In this document: positions 1-6,564 of the stretch, piece after piece | Layout: each line of letters opens with the position of its first letter | Numbering within the stretch: position 1 is the first letter of the stretch | Source: Anaerolineales bacterium UBA6128 | GTDB lineage: Bacteria; Chloroflexota; Anaerolineae; UBA1429 | Assembly (NCBI GenBank): GCA_002423325.1 | Contig: DIVQ01000114.1 | Coordinates: forward strand, 158 to 25,353 | Direction of reading: 5' to 3' | Length of the DNA: 25,196 nt | The notes under the pieces: model-generated | The model's input: the letters and a program-made list of their open reading frames with translations, nothing else | Database searches by the model: none | What the model was told of the DNA's origin: nothing | Position numbers and translations under genes: made by a program

Positions 1-82
1 AGTCGAACTCGCAGGCCTGACCGATAACGATCGGGCCCGAGCCGATGATGAGGATTTTGTGCAGGTCAGTGCGTTTTGGCAT
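1..82 (-). CDS. carB: Carbamoyl-phosphate synthase large subunit (N-terminal fragment)
   Basis: Only the first 27 codons lie in the window; the gene runs off the left edge. The translation opens MPKRTDLHKILIIGSGPIVI and continues with GQACEFD. This is the highly conserved CarB N-terminus, with the nucleotide-fold glycine motif GSGPIVIGQ. CarB uses ammonia delivered by CarA, bicarbonate and two ATP to make carbamoyl phosphate for pyrimidine and arginine synthesis. It lies 112 nt downstream of carA on the same strand, in the usual carA-carB order. The spacer carries a short repeat-like insertion, so translation is not coupled. The identification is secure although the fragment is short. Confidence 0.93.
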   Translation of the reverse strand, partial: MPKRTDLHKILIIGSGPIVIGQACEFD

Positions 83-194
83 ACTTGACGGGCTCAGGCT
101 ACGAGGAAAGGATTCACCACCAAGACACGGAGAATGCGGGATTCCATCTTGACTTCCTCCCCTTGGTGTCTTTGTGACTTTGGTGCAAAAACGA
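83..194. repeat. carA-carB spacer with CACCAAG / CTTGGTG inverted repeat
   Basis: The 112-nt spacer contains CACCACCAAGACACGG (115-130) and, further on, CTTGGTGTCTTTGTGACTT (162-180) followed by TGGTG. CACCAAG (118-124) is the exact reverse complement of CTTGGTG (162-168). The tract is rich in A/T and in a CTTGGTGTC-type word unlike the flanking coding DNA. From general experience this wording resembles a dispersed intergenic repeat seen in many environmental bacterial genomes; that comparison is from memory and unchecked. Confidence 0.45.
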
Positions 195-1352
195 CTATTG
201 TGATCTAGTTTGCAGGAAACTCACAAACTCACTCAGGATGCCCAGGCTGTCGTGCGGGCCGGGTGAGGCCTCGGGATGGTACTGCACGCATTCCACCGGG
301 TACGCGGTGTGCCGCAGCCCCTCGATGGTGCCATCGTAGAGATTGATACGGGTCACCTCAAGCGGCAGGCCTGCCAGCGAGTCGGCCGCCACGGCATAGT
401 TGTGGTTCTGCGCCGTGATCTCCACCCGGCCGCTCGCCAGGTGACGCACCGGATGGTTGCCGCCATGGTGCCCGAACGGCAGCTTGAAGGTGCGCGCGCC
501 ACAGGCCAGCGCGATGATCTGGTGGCCCAGGCAGATGCCATAGATCGGCACGCGCCCCAGCAGCGCACGTACCGTGGCGATCGTCTGCGGCCAGGCGACC
601 GGGTCGCCGGGGCCGTTGCCCACCAGCACGCCAGCGGGGCGTAACGCCAGCACCTCGTCGGCGCTGCAGGCTGCCGGCACAACCGTGACCCGCGCTCCCA
701 GGCCCGCCAGCAGTCGCAGGATGTTGTGCTTGATGCCGCAGTCGATGACGAGCACGTGGGGCGAACCAGCACTGCCCGTTGTCCGGTCGAGCACCTCCCA
801 GGTCGGCGACACACGCTCGGTCCACGACTCGGGCTGCCGCCGCGAGACGTGCTCCGCCGGGTAGAGCGTGCTCATATCGGGCGCGCTGCGCGCCATCTCC
901 GCCAGACGGATCGGATCGAGGTTCGTCGTCGAAAGCGCGCCGCGCAACACACCCTTGTCGCGCAAGATCAGCGTCAGCGCGCGCGTGTCGAGGTCGCTCA
1001 GGGCGGGGATGCCGTGTGCGCGAAGGTATTCGGGCAGCGACTGCTGTGCGCGCCAGTTGCTCGGCTGCTCGCAGATCTGCCGCGCCAGCACCGCGCGCAC
1101 CCAGGGCTTTAACGACTCGGCGTCCTCGGGGTTGACGCCCACATTGCCGATCTGCGGGCAGGTAAAGACCACCATCTGCCCCCAGTACGACGGGTCGGTG
1201 ATGATCTCCTGGTAGCCGGTCATGCTGGTGATAAAGACCACCTCGCCGACCCACTCGCCGTCGGCGCCGACCGAGACGCCGCAAAAGGCGCTGCCGTCTT
1301 CGAGCACCAGCAGGCCGGGGTGATGCGCAGATGAGGTGACGTGATCGTGCAT
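195..1352 (-). CDS. carA: Carbamoyl-phosphate synthase small subunit (glutamine amidotransferase)
   Basis: This subunit hydrolyses glutamine and channels ammonia to CarB. The N-terminal CarA domain is clear (LLVLEDGSAFCG, then TSMTGYQEIITDPSYWGQ). The C-terminal class I amidotransferase domain carries the nucleophile in GICLGHQ (Cys274 from this start) and the His/Glu pair in VQYHPEAS (His359, Glu361). The triad is intact. I chose ATG at 1352 (385 aa) because the family normally begins only a few residues before LLVLEDG. The frame stays open to a GTG at 1385 (396 aa), but that extension runs into the repeat tract. Neither start has a strong ribosome binding site. It sits downstream of nadE and upstream of carB on the same strand. 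Confidence 0.95.
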   Translation of the reverse strand: MHDHVTSSAHHPGLLVLEDGSAFCGVSVGADGEWVGEVVFITSMTGYQEIITDPSYWGQMVVFTCPQIGNVGVNPEDAESLKPWVRAVLARQICEQPSNWRAQQSLPEYLRAHGIPALSDLDTRALTLILRDKGVLRGALSTTNLDPIRLAEMARSAPDMSTLYPAEHVSRRQPESWTERVSPTWEVLDRTTGSAGSPHVLVIDCGIKHNILRLLAGLGARVTVVPAACSADEVLALRPAGVLVGNGPGDPVAWPQTIATVRALLGRVPIYGICLGHQIIALACGARTFKLPFGHHGGNHPVRHLASGRVEITAQNHNYAVAADSLAGLPLEVTRINLYDGTIEGLRHTAYPVECVQYHPEASPGPHDSLGILSEFVSFLQTRSQ

Positions 1353-1385
1353 TGGTGACTGACGCTTTCGGACTGCCACTATCAC

Positions 1386-1490
1386 GAATGTTACGAATTG
1401 ACACGAATGACACGAATCAGGAGTTCATGTTCTATTCGTATCATTCGTGTCTCTATTCGTGTCATTCGTGATCTCTTCCGTGTTGTACGT
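1386..1490. repeat. CACGAATGACACGAAT inverted/direct repeat tract between nadE and carA
   Basis: CACGAATGACACGAAT (1402-1417) is matched perfectly by its reverse complement ATTCGTGTCATTCGTG (1455-1470), giving a 16-bp stem with a 37-nt loop. Further ACGAAT / ATTCGT copies lie at 1383-1398 and 1434-1451. The tract is much more AT-rich than the genes around it. It could act as a stem-loop between nadE and carA, or be a dispersed repeat inserted in the operon. It has no U-tract typical of an intrinsic terminator. Confidence 0.7.
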
Positions 1491-1493
1491 GAT

Positions 1494-2288
1494 CTATTCT
1501 CTCCCCACTTCGGCCGCCGTAGGCAGCACAGGCGTGGGCAGGCGCTTGAAGGCAGTGCTGCGCATCCGCCGGTCGATGGCCTGCACCACGCGCAGGTCAA
1601 AGCCGTGCTCGGCGGCCTGCTCGCAGGTCAGGTGCTCCTCGGTCAGCAGGTACAGCACCTGATCGGCCTCGTCATACGAAAAGCCGAGCTCGCCCTCATC
1701 GGTCTGGCCGGCCCACAGGTCGGCGCTGGGCGCCTTGTCGACGATCACGGCGGGCAGCCTCAGGAAGCGCGACAGCGCACGCACCTGGCACTTGTACAGA
1801 TGGCCGATGGGCTTGAAGGCCGCCGCGCCGTCACCGAACAGCGTGAAATAGCCCAGCAGCGTCTCGGTGCGGTTGCTGGTGCCCACCACCAGACCCTTGA
1901 ACGCGGCCGACTGATCGTAGAGCGCCATCATGCGGGCGCGCGCCATCAGGTTACCCTTGCGCCCCTCGCTGATGTCCGGCCATTGCGCCACAAAGGGCGC
2001 AACCACGTCGGAGATCTCGAACTTGGCCCAGGGGCAACCCCAGGCATCGATCAACAGGCGCGCGTGCGCTTCACTGTCGGGGTTACTGGTGCGATGGGGC
2101 AGGATCAGCGCCTTGAGGTTCTGCGCGCCCACGGCGCGGATTGCCAGTGCGCCCACCAGCGCAGAGTCGATCCCGCCGGAAAGGCCCAGCACCAAGCGTT
2201 CGTGATGGGCCTGCGCTAGCTGGGCGCGGATAAACGCCGCGATGCGCTCGGCCTCGCGTTCACAGTTCAGTTCCAGCGCTGCAAGCAT
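1494..2288 (-). CDS. nadE: NH3-dependent NAD(+) synthetase
   Basis: The 264-aa product is predicted to convert nicotinic acid adenine dinucleotide to NAD with ATP and ammonia. It has the N-type ATP pyrophosphatase loop SGGIDS (residues 37-42, in LGLSGGIDSALVGALA). Later family blocks are present, such as GTSNRTETLLGYFTLFGDGA and CQVRALSRFLRLP. There is no N-terminal carbon-nitrogen hydrolase (glutaminase) domain, so it is the short ammonia-using form, close to the usual 270 residues. The ATG at 2288 is chosen because GAGGTG lies about 8 nt upstream and the family starts here. A longer reading of the frame would run back into the GXGXG gene. The 175 nt up to that gene show no clear promoter. 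Confidence 0.92.
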   Translation of the reverse strand: MLAALELNCEREAERIAAFIRAQLAQAHHERLVLGLSGGIDSALVGALAIRAVGAQNLKALILPHRTSNPDSEAHARLLIDAWGCPWAKFEISDVVAPFVAQWPDISEGRKGNLMARARMMALYDQSAAFKGLVVGTSNRTETLLGYFTLFGDGAAAFKPIGHLYKCQVRALSRFLRLPAVIVDKAPSADLWAGQTDEGELGFSYDEADQVLYLLTEEHLTCEQAAEHGFDLRVVQAIDRRMRSTAFKRLPTPVLPTAAEVGRE

Positions 2289-2463
2289 GCTGTGCACCTC
2301 ACATCCTGATGATGGCGCGGCGGAGCCAAGCGCCCTATATGCGCCCTGCGGCCGTAGCCTGACCACTTTCGGGCGCTTTGCACGATTCCAGTAGCCTGGC
2401 CCCTTGTGAGCGTCGCTATGGGCTCGAGGCTCCGGAACGGTACGCCGGCAGGTATTCCCGCCC

Positions 2464-3264
2464 CTAGTAGGCGTACAGCCGCCCGTACGGCCGCTTGGTG
2501 AGGGGCGCCAGCTTGGTGAAGGGCCCCCGCAGCAGCGCCTCGGCATCCGCGCGGAAGTATCGGCAATACTCACCCACGTAGCGCTGCAGGATCAGATGGT
2601 CTTCGGGCCCCAGCGGCATCTGGCCTACCTCTTTGCCCACCAGGTTTGTGTCCACCCGGCCGCGCAAATAGATCGCCCCGCCATGCATGCCCGTGCCCAC
2701 ATAGTGTGAGGGGTGCGCGACACCGCTCCCGAGATTGGTCCCGAGCACGATGAGTATACCCCCGGCCATATATTCACCCAAAAAATGTTGGGCTGTCCCG
2801 CCAATCACGATCACCGGGCGCATCGATTCGTACTCTTTCATGTGAATGCCCACGCGATAGCCCACGCTGTCGCGCACATAGATCTCTCCGCCGCGCATCG
2901 AGTGGCCGATGATGTCGCCCGCCGACCCATGGATGATGATGGCGCCGCCGTTCATGGTGTTGCCACAGCCATCCTGCGCGCTGCCCAGCACTTCGATGGT
3001 GGGACCATCCATAAAGGCCCCCAGGTCGTTCCCGGGCACGCCGTCAATCGTCAGGTGCACCGGGTGACGCAGGTTTGTGCCGATGTAGCGCTGCCCGATC
3101 AGCCCATTGAGCCGGATAGCGCTGACGCCCTCCTCCACCAGGCCGTGGATGCGTGCGTTGAGCTCGCGGTAGGGCACGCCGCGCGACTCGAGCACGACCT
3201 GCTCCACGACGTGGACGCCCTCGGGCGCGGTAAGCACCGTGTCTGTCAGCCTCTGCTCAGGCAT
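2464..3264 (-). CDS. GXGXG-domain subunit of split glutamate synthase
   Basis: This 266-aa protein is almost entirely a glutamate synthase alpha C-terminal (GXGXG) domain. That domain is a right-handed beta helix marked here by repeated Gly-rich turns (GTNLRHPVHLTIDGVPGND, GGAIIIHGSAGDIIGHSMRGG, GTGMHGGAIYLRG). In full-length GltB this helix is structural and helps position the ammonia tunnel. In archaeal-type enzymes it is a separate subunit (GltB3, also called GlxC/MgsB in related N-methylglutamate synthases). Its ATG overlaps the end of the amidotransferase gene by 8 nt, so translation is probably coupled. The substrate of the complex cannot be read from this subunit alone. Confidence 0.88.
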   Translation of the reverse strand: MPEQRLTDTVLTAPEGVHVVEQVVLESRGVPYRELNARIHGLVEEGVSAIRLNGLIGQRYIGTNLRHPVHLTIDGVPGNDLGAFMDGPTIEVLGSAQDGCGNTMNGGAIIIHGSAGDIIGHSMRGGEIYVRDSVGYRVGIHMKEYESMRPVIVIGGTAQHFLGEYMAGGILIVLGTNLGSGVAHPSHYVGTGMHGGAIYLRGRVDTNLVGKEVGQMPLGPEDHLILQRYVGEYCRYFRADAEALLRGPFTKLAPLTKRPYGRLYAY

Positions 3265-4414
3265 AGCTTGGCTCCTTGTCTGTCGCGGTGACGCACAGCG
3301 CCGCGCTGCCAGATACGCGTGGCCGCTCGCCCAGCCGCGCGATCACCGGCTCGCCTCCCAGCGGCGTCCAGGTCTGATCGGGCTGCGGCTCTACCAGGTG
3401 AATGGCGGCGCGCTCCGACGAGACATACAGCACGCTGTCTTTGATGGCGGCCACCATCGGGCGCAGGTGAATGCGGTCGCACAAGCCCAGCATCTCGCCA
3501 TTGCGTGCCACAATGATGGCAAAGGGGCCATTCATCAGCAGTTGGCCGTAGGTCTGCCGGATCAGGCGCATCGCGCGCTGCTCGCCAGCGGGTAGCGCGT
3601 TGATCTCGCTCCACAAGGGCGGCGCGAACACGGCAGACCCCATCTCGGCAGACAGGCCATGGCGCCGCATCACCAGGTCAGCCGCGTAGGCGATGACTTC
3701 GGTGTCGGTGCGCATCGTGCAGCGGTAGCCATGCATCTCGATGTAGCGCCGGTTGATCCCATAGGACGAGATCTCGCCATTGTGCACCACCGACCAGTCC
3801 AGCAGGCCAAAGGGGTGGGCGCCGCCCCACCAGCCGGGCGTGTTGGTGGGAAAGCGGTTGTGGGCCGTCCACAGGTAGCCGGCATAGTCCTGCACCTGGT
3901 AGAACTCGGCGATCTGCTCGGGATGCCCCACGCCCTTGAAAATGCCCATGTTCTTGCCGCTGGACACCACAAAGGCCGACTCGGTGGCGTTGATCGTCAT
4001 TACCTGGTGCACGATATAGTCCTGCTCCGAGCGCCCAACCATCTGCGCGCTGAGCGGCAGTAAAAAGTAGCGCCACACCACGGGCGGATCGAGGATGCCC
4101 TGCACGTGCCGGTGCGGGATCGGCTCGTCGTGCACCACGGCAAAGTGGCGCCGCAGATAGCCGTCCAGTTCCTGGCGCGCGGCGTCGTCCCGGCACATCA
4201 CGTGAAAGGCATAGTGCTCACTGAACTCGGGGTACAGTCCGTAGGCGGCATAGCCGGAGCCCAGCCCGTTGCCGCGCTCCTGCATATTGCAGATCGCGTC
4301 GATGATGCGCGTCCCCGCATGCAGCGCGCCCGACGTGTCCATATAGCCGAACAGCCCGCAGGCGCTCGAGACCTTGTCATCGCCATACCGGTTTTCGATC
4401 GCGCACCATGCCAT
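3257..4414 (-). CDS. Class II glutamine amidotransferase subunit of split glutamate synthase
   Basis: The 385-aa product releases ammonia from glutamine for the FMN subunit. The Ntn-type motif CGLFGYMD places the nucleophile at Cys19. Later blocks are typical of the GltB1/GlxB family: GYLWTAHNRFPTNTPGWWGG, HPFGLLDWSVVHNGEISSYG and MRTDTEVIAYAADLVMRR. I chose the ATG at 4414 because AGAGGAAGC lies 8-14 nt upstream; a further in-frame start at 4477 lacks this. That choice leaves an 18-residue propeptide (MAWCAIENRYGDDKVSSA) that would have to be removed to expose the catalytic Cys. The stop overlaps the next gene by 8 nt. An MgsA-like (N-methylglutamate synthase) role is an alternative. Confidence 0.88.
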   Translation of the reverse strand: MAWCAIENRYGDDKVSSACGLFGYMDTSGALHAGTRIIDAICNMQERGNGLGSGYAAYGLYPEFSEHYAFHVMCRDDAARQELDGYLRRHFAVVHDEPIPHRHVQGILDPPVVWRYFLLPLSAQMVGRSEQDYIVHQVMTINATESAFVVSSGKNMGIFKGVGHPEQIAEFYQVQDYAGYLWTAHNRFPTNTPGWWGGAHPFGLLDWSVVHNGEISSYGINRRYIEMHGYRCTMRTDTEVIAYAADLVMRRHGLSAEMGSAVFAPPLWSEINALPAGEQRAMRLIRQTYGQLLMNGPFAIIVARNGEMLGLCDRIHLRPMVAAIKDSVLYVSSERAAIHLVEPQPDQTWTPLGGEPVIARLGERPRVSGSAALCVTATDKEPSYA

Positions 4415-4675
4415 GGTTCTGCTTCCTCTCATTGTCTGCCGAGGGCGGGTTGGCCGGATGACCGCATCCGCAAGCATGACGGCCCCTTCGACACCCGCAC
4501 CTCGTCATTCCCGCGCACGCGGGAATCCAGGCACTCGATGCAGACGCGGCCGGACGGGCAGCAGCCCCGGGCGGCCGGAAGGGTCCGGCACGGGGCTGCT
4601 GCCCCCGCCGCACTGCGCTAGCCGGCGCAGGGACCCGCCCCTGTGCGCCCTTCGCCGCCACGCGCCGCCCGCACG
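4415..4675. repeat. Intergenic gap holding an ATTCCCGCG palindrome and a 14-bp stem-loop
   Basis: This 261-nt gap separates the FAD oxidoreductase gene from the amidotransferase gene. It contains the perfect palindrome ATTCCCGCG-CA-CGCGGGAAT (4507-4526). It also contains GGGCAGCAGCCCCG (4556-4569), repeated exactly inverted as CGGGGCTGCTGCCC (4591-4604) around a 21-nt loop. The first resembles the ATTCCCGCG...CGCGGGAAT repeats known from Neisseria (dRS3) and other bacteria. The second could form a very stable RNA hairpin after the oxidoreductase stop at 4676. I see no gene here. Confidence 0.75.
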
Positions 4676-5998
4676 CTAGACCTCTATCCCCGCGCCCGTG
4701 ACGACGTGTTTGCGGTACTGATCGGGCAGCGACAGGAGACTGATACGTTCGTTCAACAGGGCATCCTCACAGCCGCTGACATCAATGCGGTTGCGAATCA
4801 GACCGGTGTACACGCCCGCACGGTTGATGTCGCCAACCAGAATGACGCCCACCAGACGCCCATCCCTGAGCACCATCCGCTTGTAGCGGTGGGCGCGCTC
4901 GTCGCATTCCGCGAGCACCTGGTGACCCTCCTCAGGCGCGTTACCGTTGCCCACCGAGATCGCCGGCACGCCGCACACCTCTACCGTGTTCATCGCCACT
5001 CCGCCCGGATCGACCCGTTCCACGCCCACCATATGCGCGCCGGCGGTGGCGCCCTGCCGGTAGGCGTTGGGCCAGATGGCGACGATGCGGTTCATGTCCA
5101 CCACCAGATCATAGGCCTCGGCCACATCGCCAGCCGCATAGATGCCCTCGTGCGACGTGCGCATGGCGTGGTCAACCACGATACCCTGGTTCACTTTGAG
5201 GCCCGCCTCGCGCGCCAGGCCCGCGTTCGGCCGCACGCCGATGCCAAAGACCAGCAGGTCGCAGGCGATCTGCCGACCATCGCGCAGCACCACGCCAGTC
5301 AGCCGACCTTCGCTGCTCCGCACCTCGGTAACGGTGTTCTCCAGCAGCACCTCCACGCCGGCGTCGACCAGCAGATTGCTCATCATGCGCGACGCCACTT
5401 CATCCAAGCTGCGCGCCAGAATCGCGGGCGCCAGTTCAACCATGCTGATCCGCAGGCCACGCTTGAGCAGCGCGTCGGTCGCCTTGATGCCGATCATGCC
5501 GCCGCCGATGACCACGGCATGGCGCGCCTCGCGCTTCCGCGCATACTCCAGGATAGCCAGAGCGTCATCCAGCCGGGTGAAGGCGTAGACGCCTTCCACG
5601 TCAAGGCCGGGCAGCGGCGGGATGATGGGGCTGCCGCCCGTGGCGATCAGCAGCTTGTCCCAGCCAAAAGTCTGGCCCGAGGCCGTGGTGACGCTGTGCG
5701 CCTGCGGATCGATCCGCACCACTGCGTCATCGAGCACCGGCCGCACATTGTGCCGGGCGTAAAAGTCGGCTCCTCGGTAAGCCAGTCGCGGCCGCTCGAT
5801 CTCGCCCGCCAGGTAATGCGACAGCATCGGGCGCGAGTAGATCATGTGCGGCTCGGCCGAGATCACCGTCACTTCGGCGCTCTGGTCGACCTTGCGCAGG
5901 GCCTCGACTGCGCCCACTGCGGTGGCCGAATTGCCGACGATGACGATGCGCGGCGTCTGGTCAAGCGCCGGTGTCTGAACGGATCTTGTGTTCTCCAT
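4676..5998 (-). CDS. FAD/NAD(P)-dependent oxidoreductase (NirB/rubredoxin-reductase-like)
   Basis: The 440-aa product is a class-III pyridine nucleotide oxidoreductase. The FAD-binding N-terminus is RIVIVGNSATAVGAVEAL (residues 17-34, with GNSAT instead of the usual GGGxAG). The NAD(P) site is VVIGGGMIGIKATDALLKRG (about 162-181). The second FAD motif is GIYAAGDVAEA (about 290-300). A C-terminal domain with VGVILVGDINRAGVYTGLI follows. No redox-active CxxC pair is evident. The gene starts 3 nt after the ferredoxin stop, so it probably passes electrons from NAD(P)H through the ferredoxins to the glutamate synthase core. It resembles oxidoreductases encoded beside GltB-like genes in Desulfovibrio-type clusters. 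The exact electron donor is unknown. Confidence 0.85.
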   Translation of the reverse strand: MENTRSVQTPALDQTPRIVIVGNSATAVGAVEALRKVDQSAEVTVISAEPHMIYSRPMLSHYLAGEIERPRLAYRGADFYARHNVRPVLDDAVVRIDPQAHSVTTASGQTFGWDKLLIATGGSPIIPPLPGLDVEGVYAFTRLDDALAILEYARKREARHAVVIGGGMIGIKATDALLKRGLRISMVELAPAILARSLDEVASRMMSNLLVDAGVEVLLENTVTEVRSSEGRLTGVVLRDGRQIACDLLVFGIGVRPNAGLAREAGLKVNQGIVVDHAMRTSHEGIYAAGDVAEAYDLVVDMNRIVAIWPNAYRQGATAGAHMVGVERVDPGGVAMNTVEVCGVPAISVGNGNAPEEGHQVLAECDERAHRYKRMVLRDGRLVGVILVGDINRAGVYTGLIRNRIDVSGCEDALLNERISLLSLPDQYRKHVVTGAGIEV

Positions 5999-6001
5999 GC
6001 C

Positions 6002-6478
6002 TTACTCCTGCGGCGCTGCTTCAGGCACCTCTTCGTAGGTCAACGCCTCGTTGGGGCAGTTGGCCACACAGGCCGGCACCTCGGCGCCGTAACACAGGTC
6101 GCACTTGCTGGCGATATGGCGGCCGGAGGCCCCGCCGCCGGTCATGTTTTGCTGGATGCTGCCTGCCGGACACACCATGATGCACATCCAACAGCCCACA
6201 CATTTGGCCTCGTCGCACACTACGGCGCCGGTAATCTCATCGCGATGCATGGCGCCCGAGATGCAGGCCTCGATGCACACGGGCTCAACGCACTGCCGGC
6301 ACTGCAGCGCGAACGAGATCGGTCCGCTCTCCTCGACGTGCACACGCGGCAGCACCGTGTCGCGCTCGGTGCGAAAGGCCTTGATGATGTCGCGCGAGCG
6401 CGAGTGTTGCACCAGGCAGTGCACCTCGCACAGCCGACACCCAATGCAGTGTTCTTCATGGATGACGATGCGTTTCAC
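6002..6478 (-). CDS. Four-cluster 4Fe-4S ferredoxin subunit
   Basis: The 158-aa protein has four cysteine sets: CIGCRLCEVHC (11-21), CRQCVEPVCIEAC (60-72), CVGCWMCIMVC (93-103) and CDLCYGAEVPACVANC (126-141). These are enough for four [4Fe-4S] clusters, in the HycB/DmsB-type polyferredoxin style. I chose a GTG start at 6478 because AGAGGAGC lies just upstream and the reading (M/V)KRIVIHEEHCIGC begins as family members do. The frame is open much further, to 6826, but that part overlaps the FMN subunit gene. Position between the FAD enzyme and the FMN core suggests an electron-transfer subunit between them. Its last codon is 3 nt before the oxidoreductase start. Confidence 0.88.
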   Translation of the reverse strand: MKRIVIHEEHCIGCRLCEVHCLVQHSRSRDIIKAFRTERDTVLPRVHVEESGPISFALQCRQCVEPVCIEACISGAMHRDEITGAVVCDEAKCVGCWMCIMVCPAGSIQQNMTGGGASGRHIASKCDLCYGAEVPACVANCPNEALTYEEVPEAAPQE

Positions 6479-6501
6479 GTCGGCTCCTCTTGTGAGGTCA
6501 T

Positions 6502-6559
6502 CCCTCACTCCCGCCAGTACACTGGCACACCCTCTCCCTTCGGGAGAGGGGAGTGAGGG
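6502..6559. repeat. Nested palindrome (CCCTCACTCCC / GGGAGTGAGGG) between two glt genes
   Basis: An outer 11-bp inverted repeat (CCCTCACTCCC 6502-6512, GGGAGTGAGGG 6549-6559) encloses two smaller hairpins. These are GCCAGT/ACTGGC (6513-6518, 6521-6526) and CCCTCTCCC/GGGAGAGGG (6530-6538, 6542-6550). The last shares 2 nt with the outer arm. The element fits almost exactly into the 86-nt spacer between the FMN subunit and ferredoxin genes, inside the presumed mRNA. It could be an RNA processing or stability element, or a dispersed palindromic repeat. Confidence 0.75.
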
Positions 6560-6564
6560 GCGTG

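Noticed and set aside
1398..2219. Plus-strand open frame of 273 codons
   Set aside because: It is antisense to nadE and begins inside the repeat tract; no domain is recognisable.
2289..2573. N-terminal extension of nadE
   Set aside because: It overlaps the GXGXG gene and encodes low-complexity sequence; the internal ATG at 2288 has a good ribosome binding site and matches the family start.
4643..6556. A 637-codon plus-strand open frame
   Set aside because: It is antisense to the FAD oxidoreductase and ferredoxin genes, is rich in His/Arg/Ala as expected from GC-rich shadow frames, and resembles no family.
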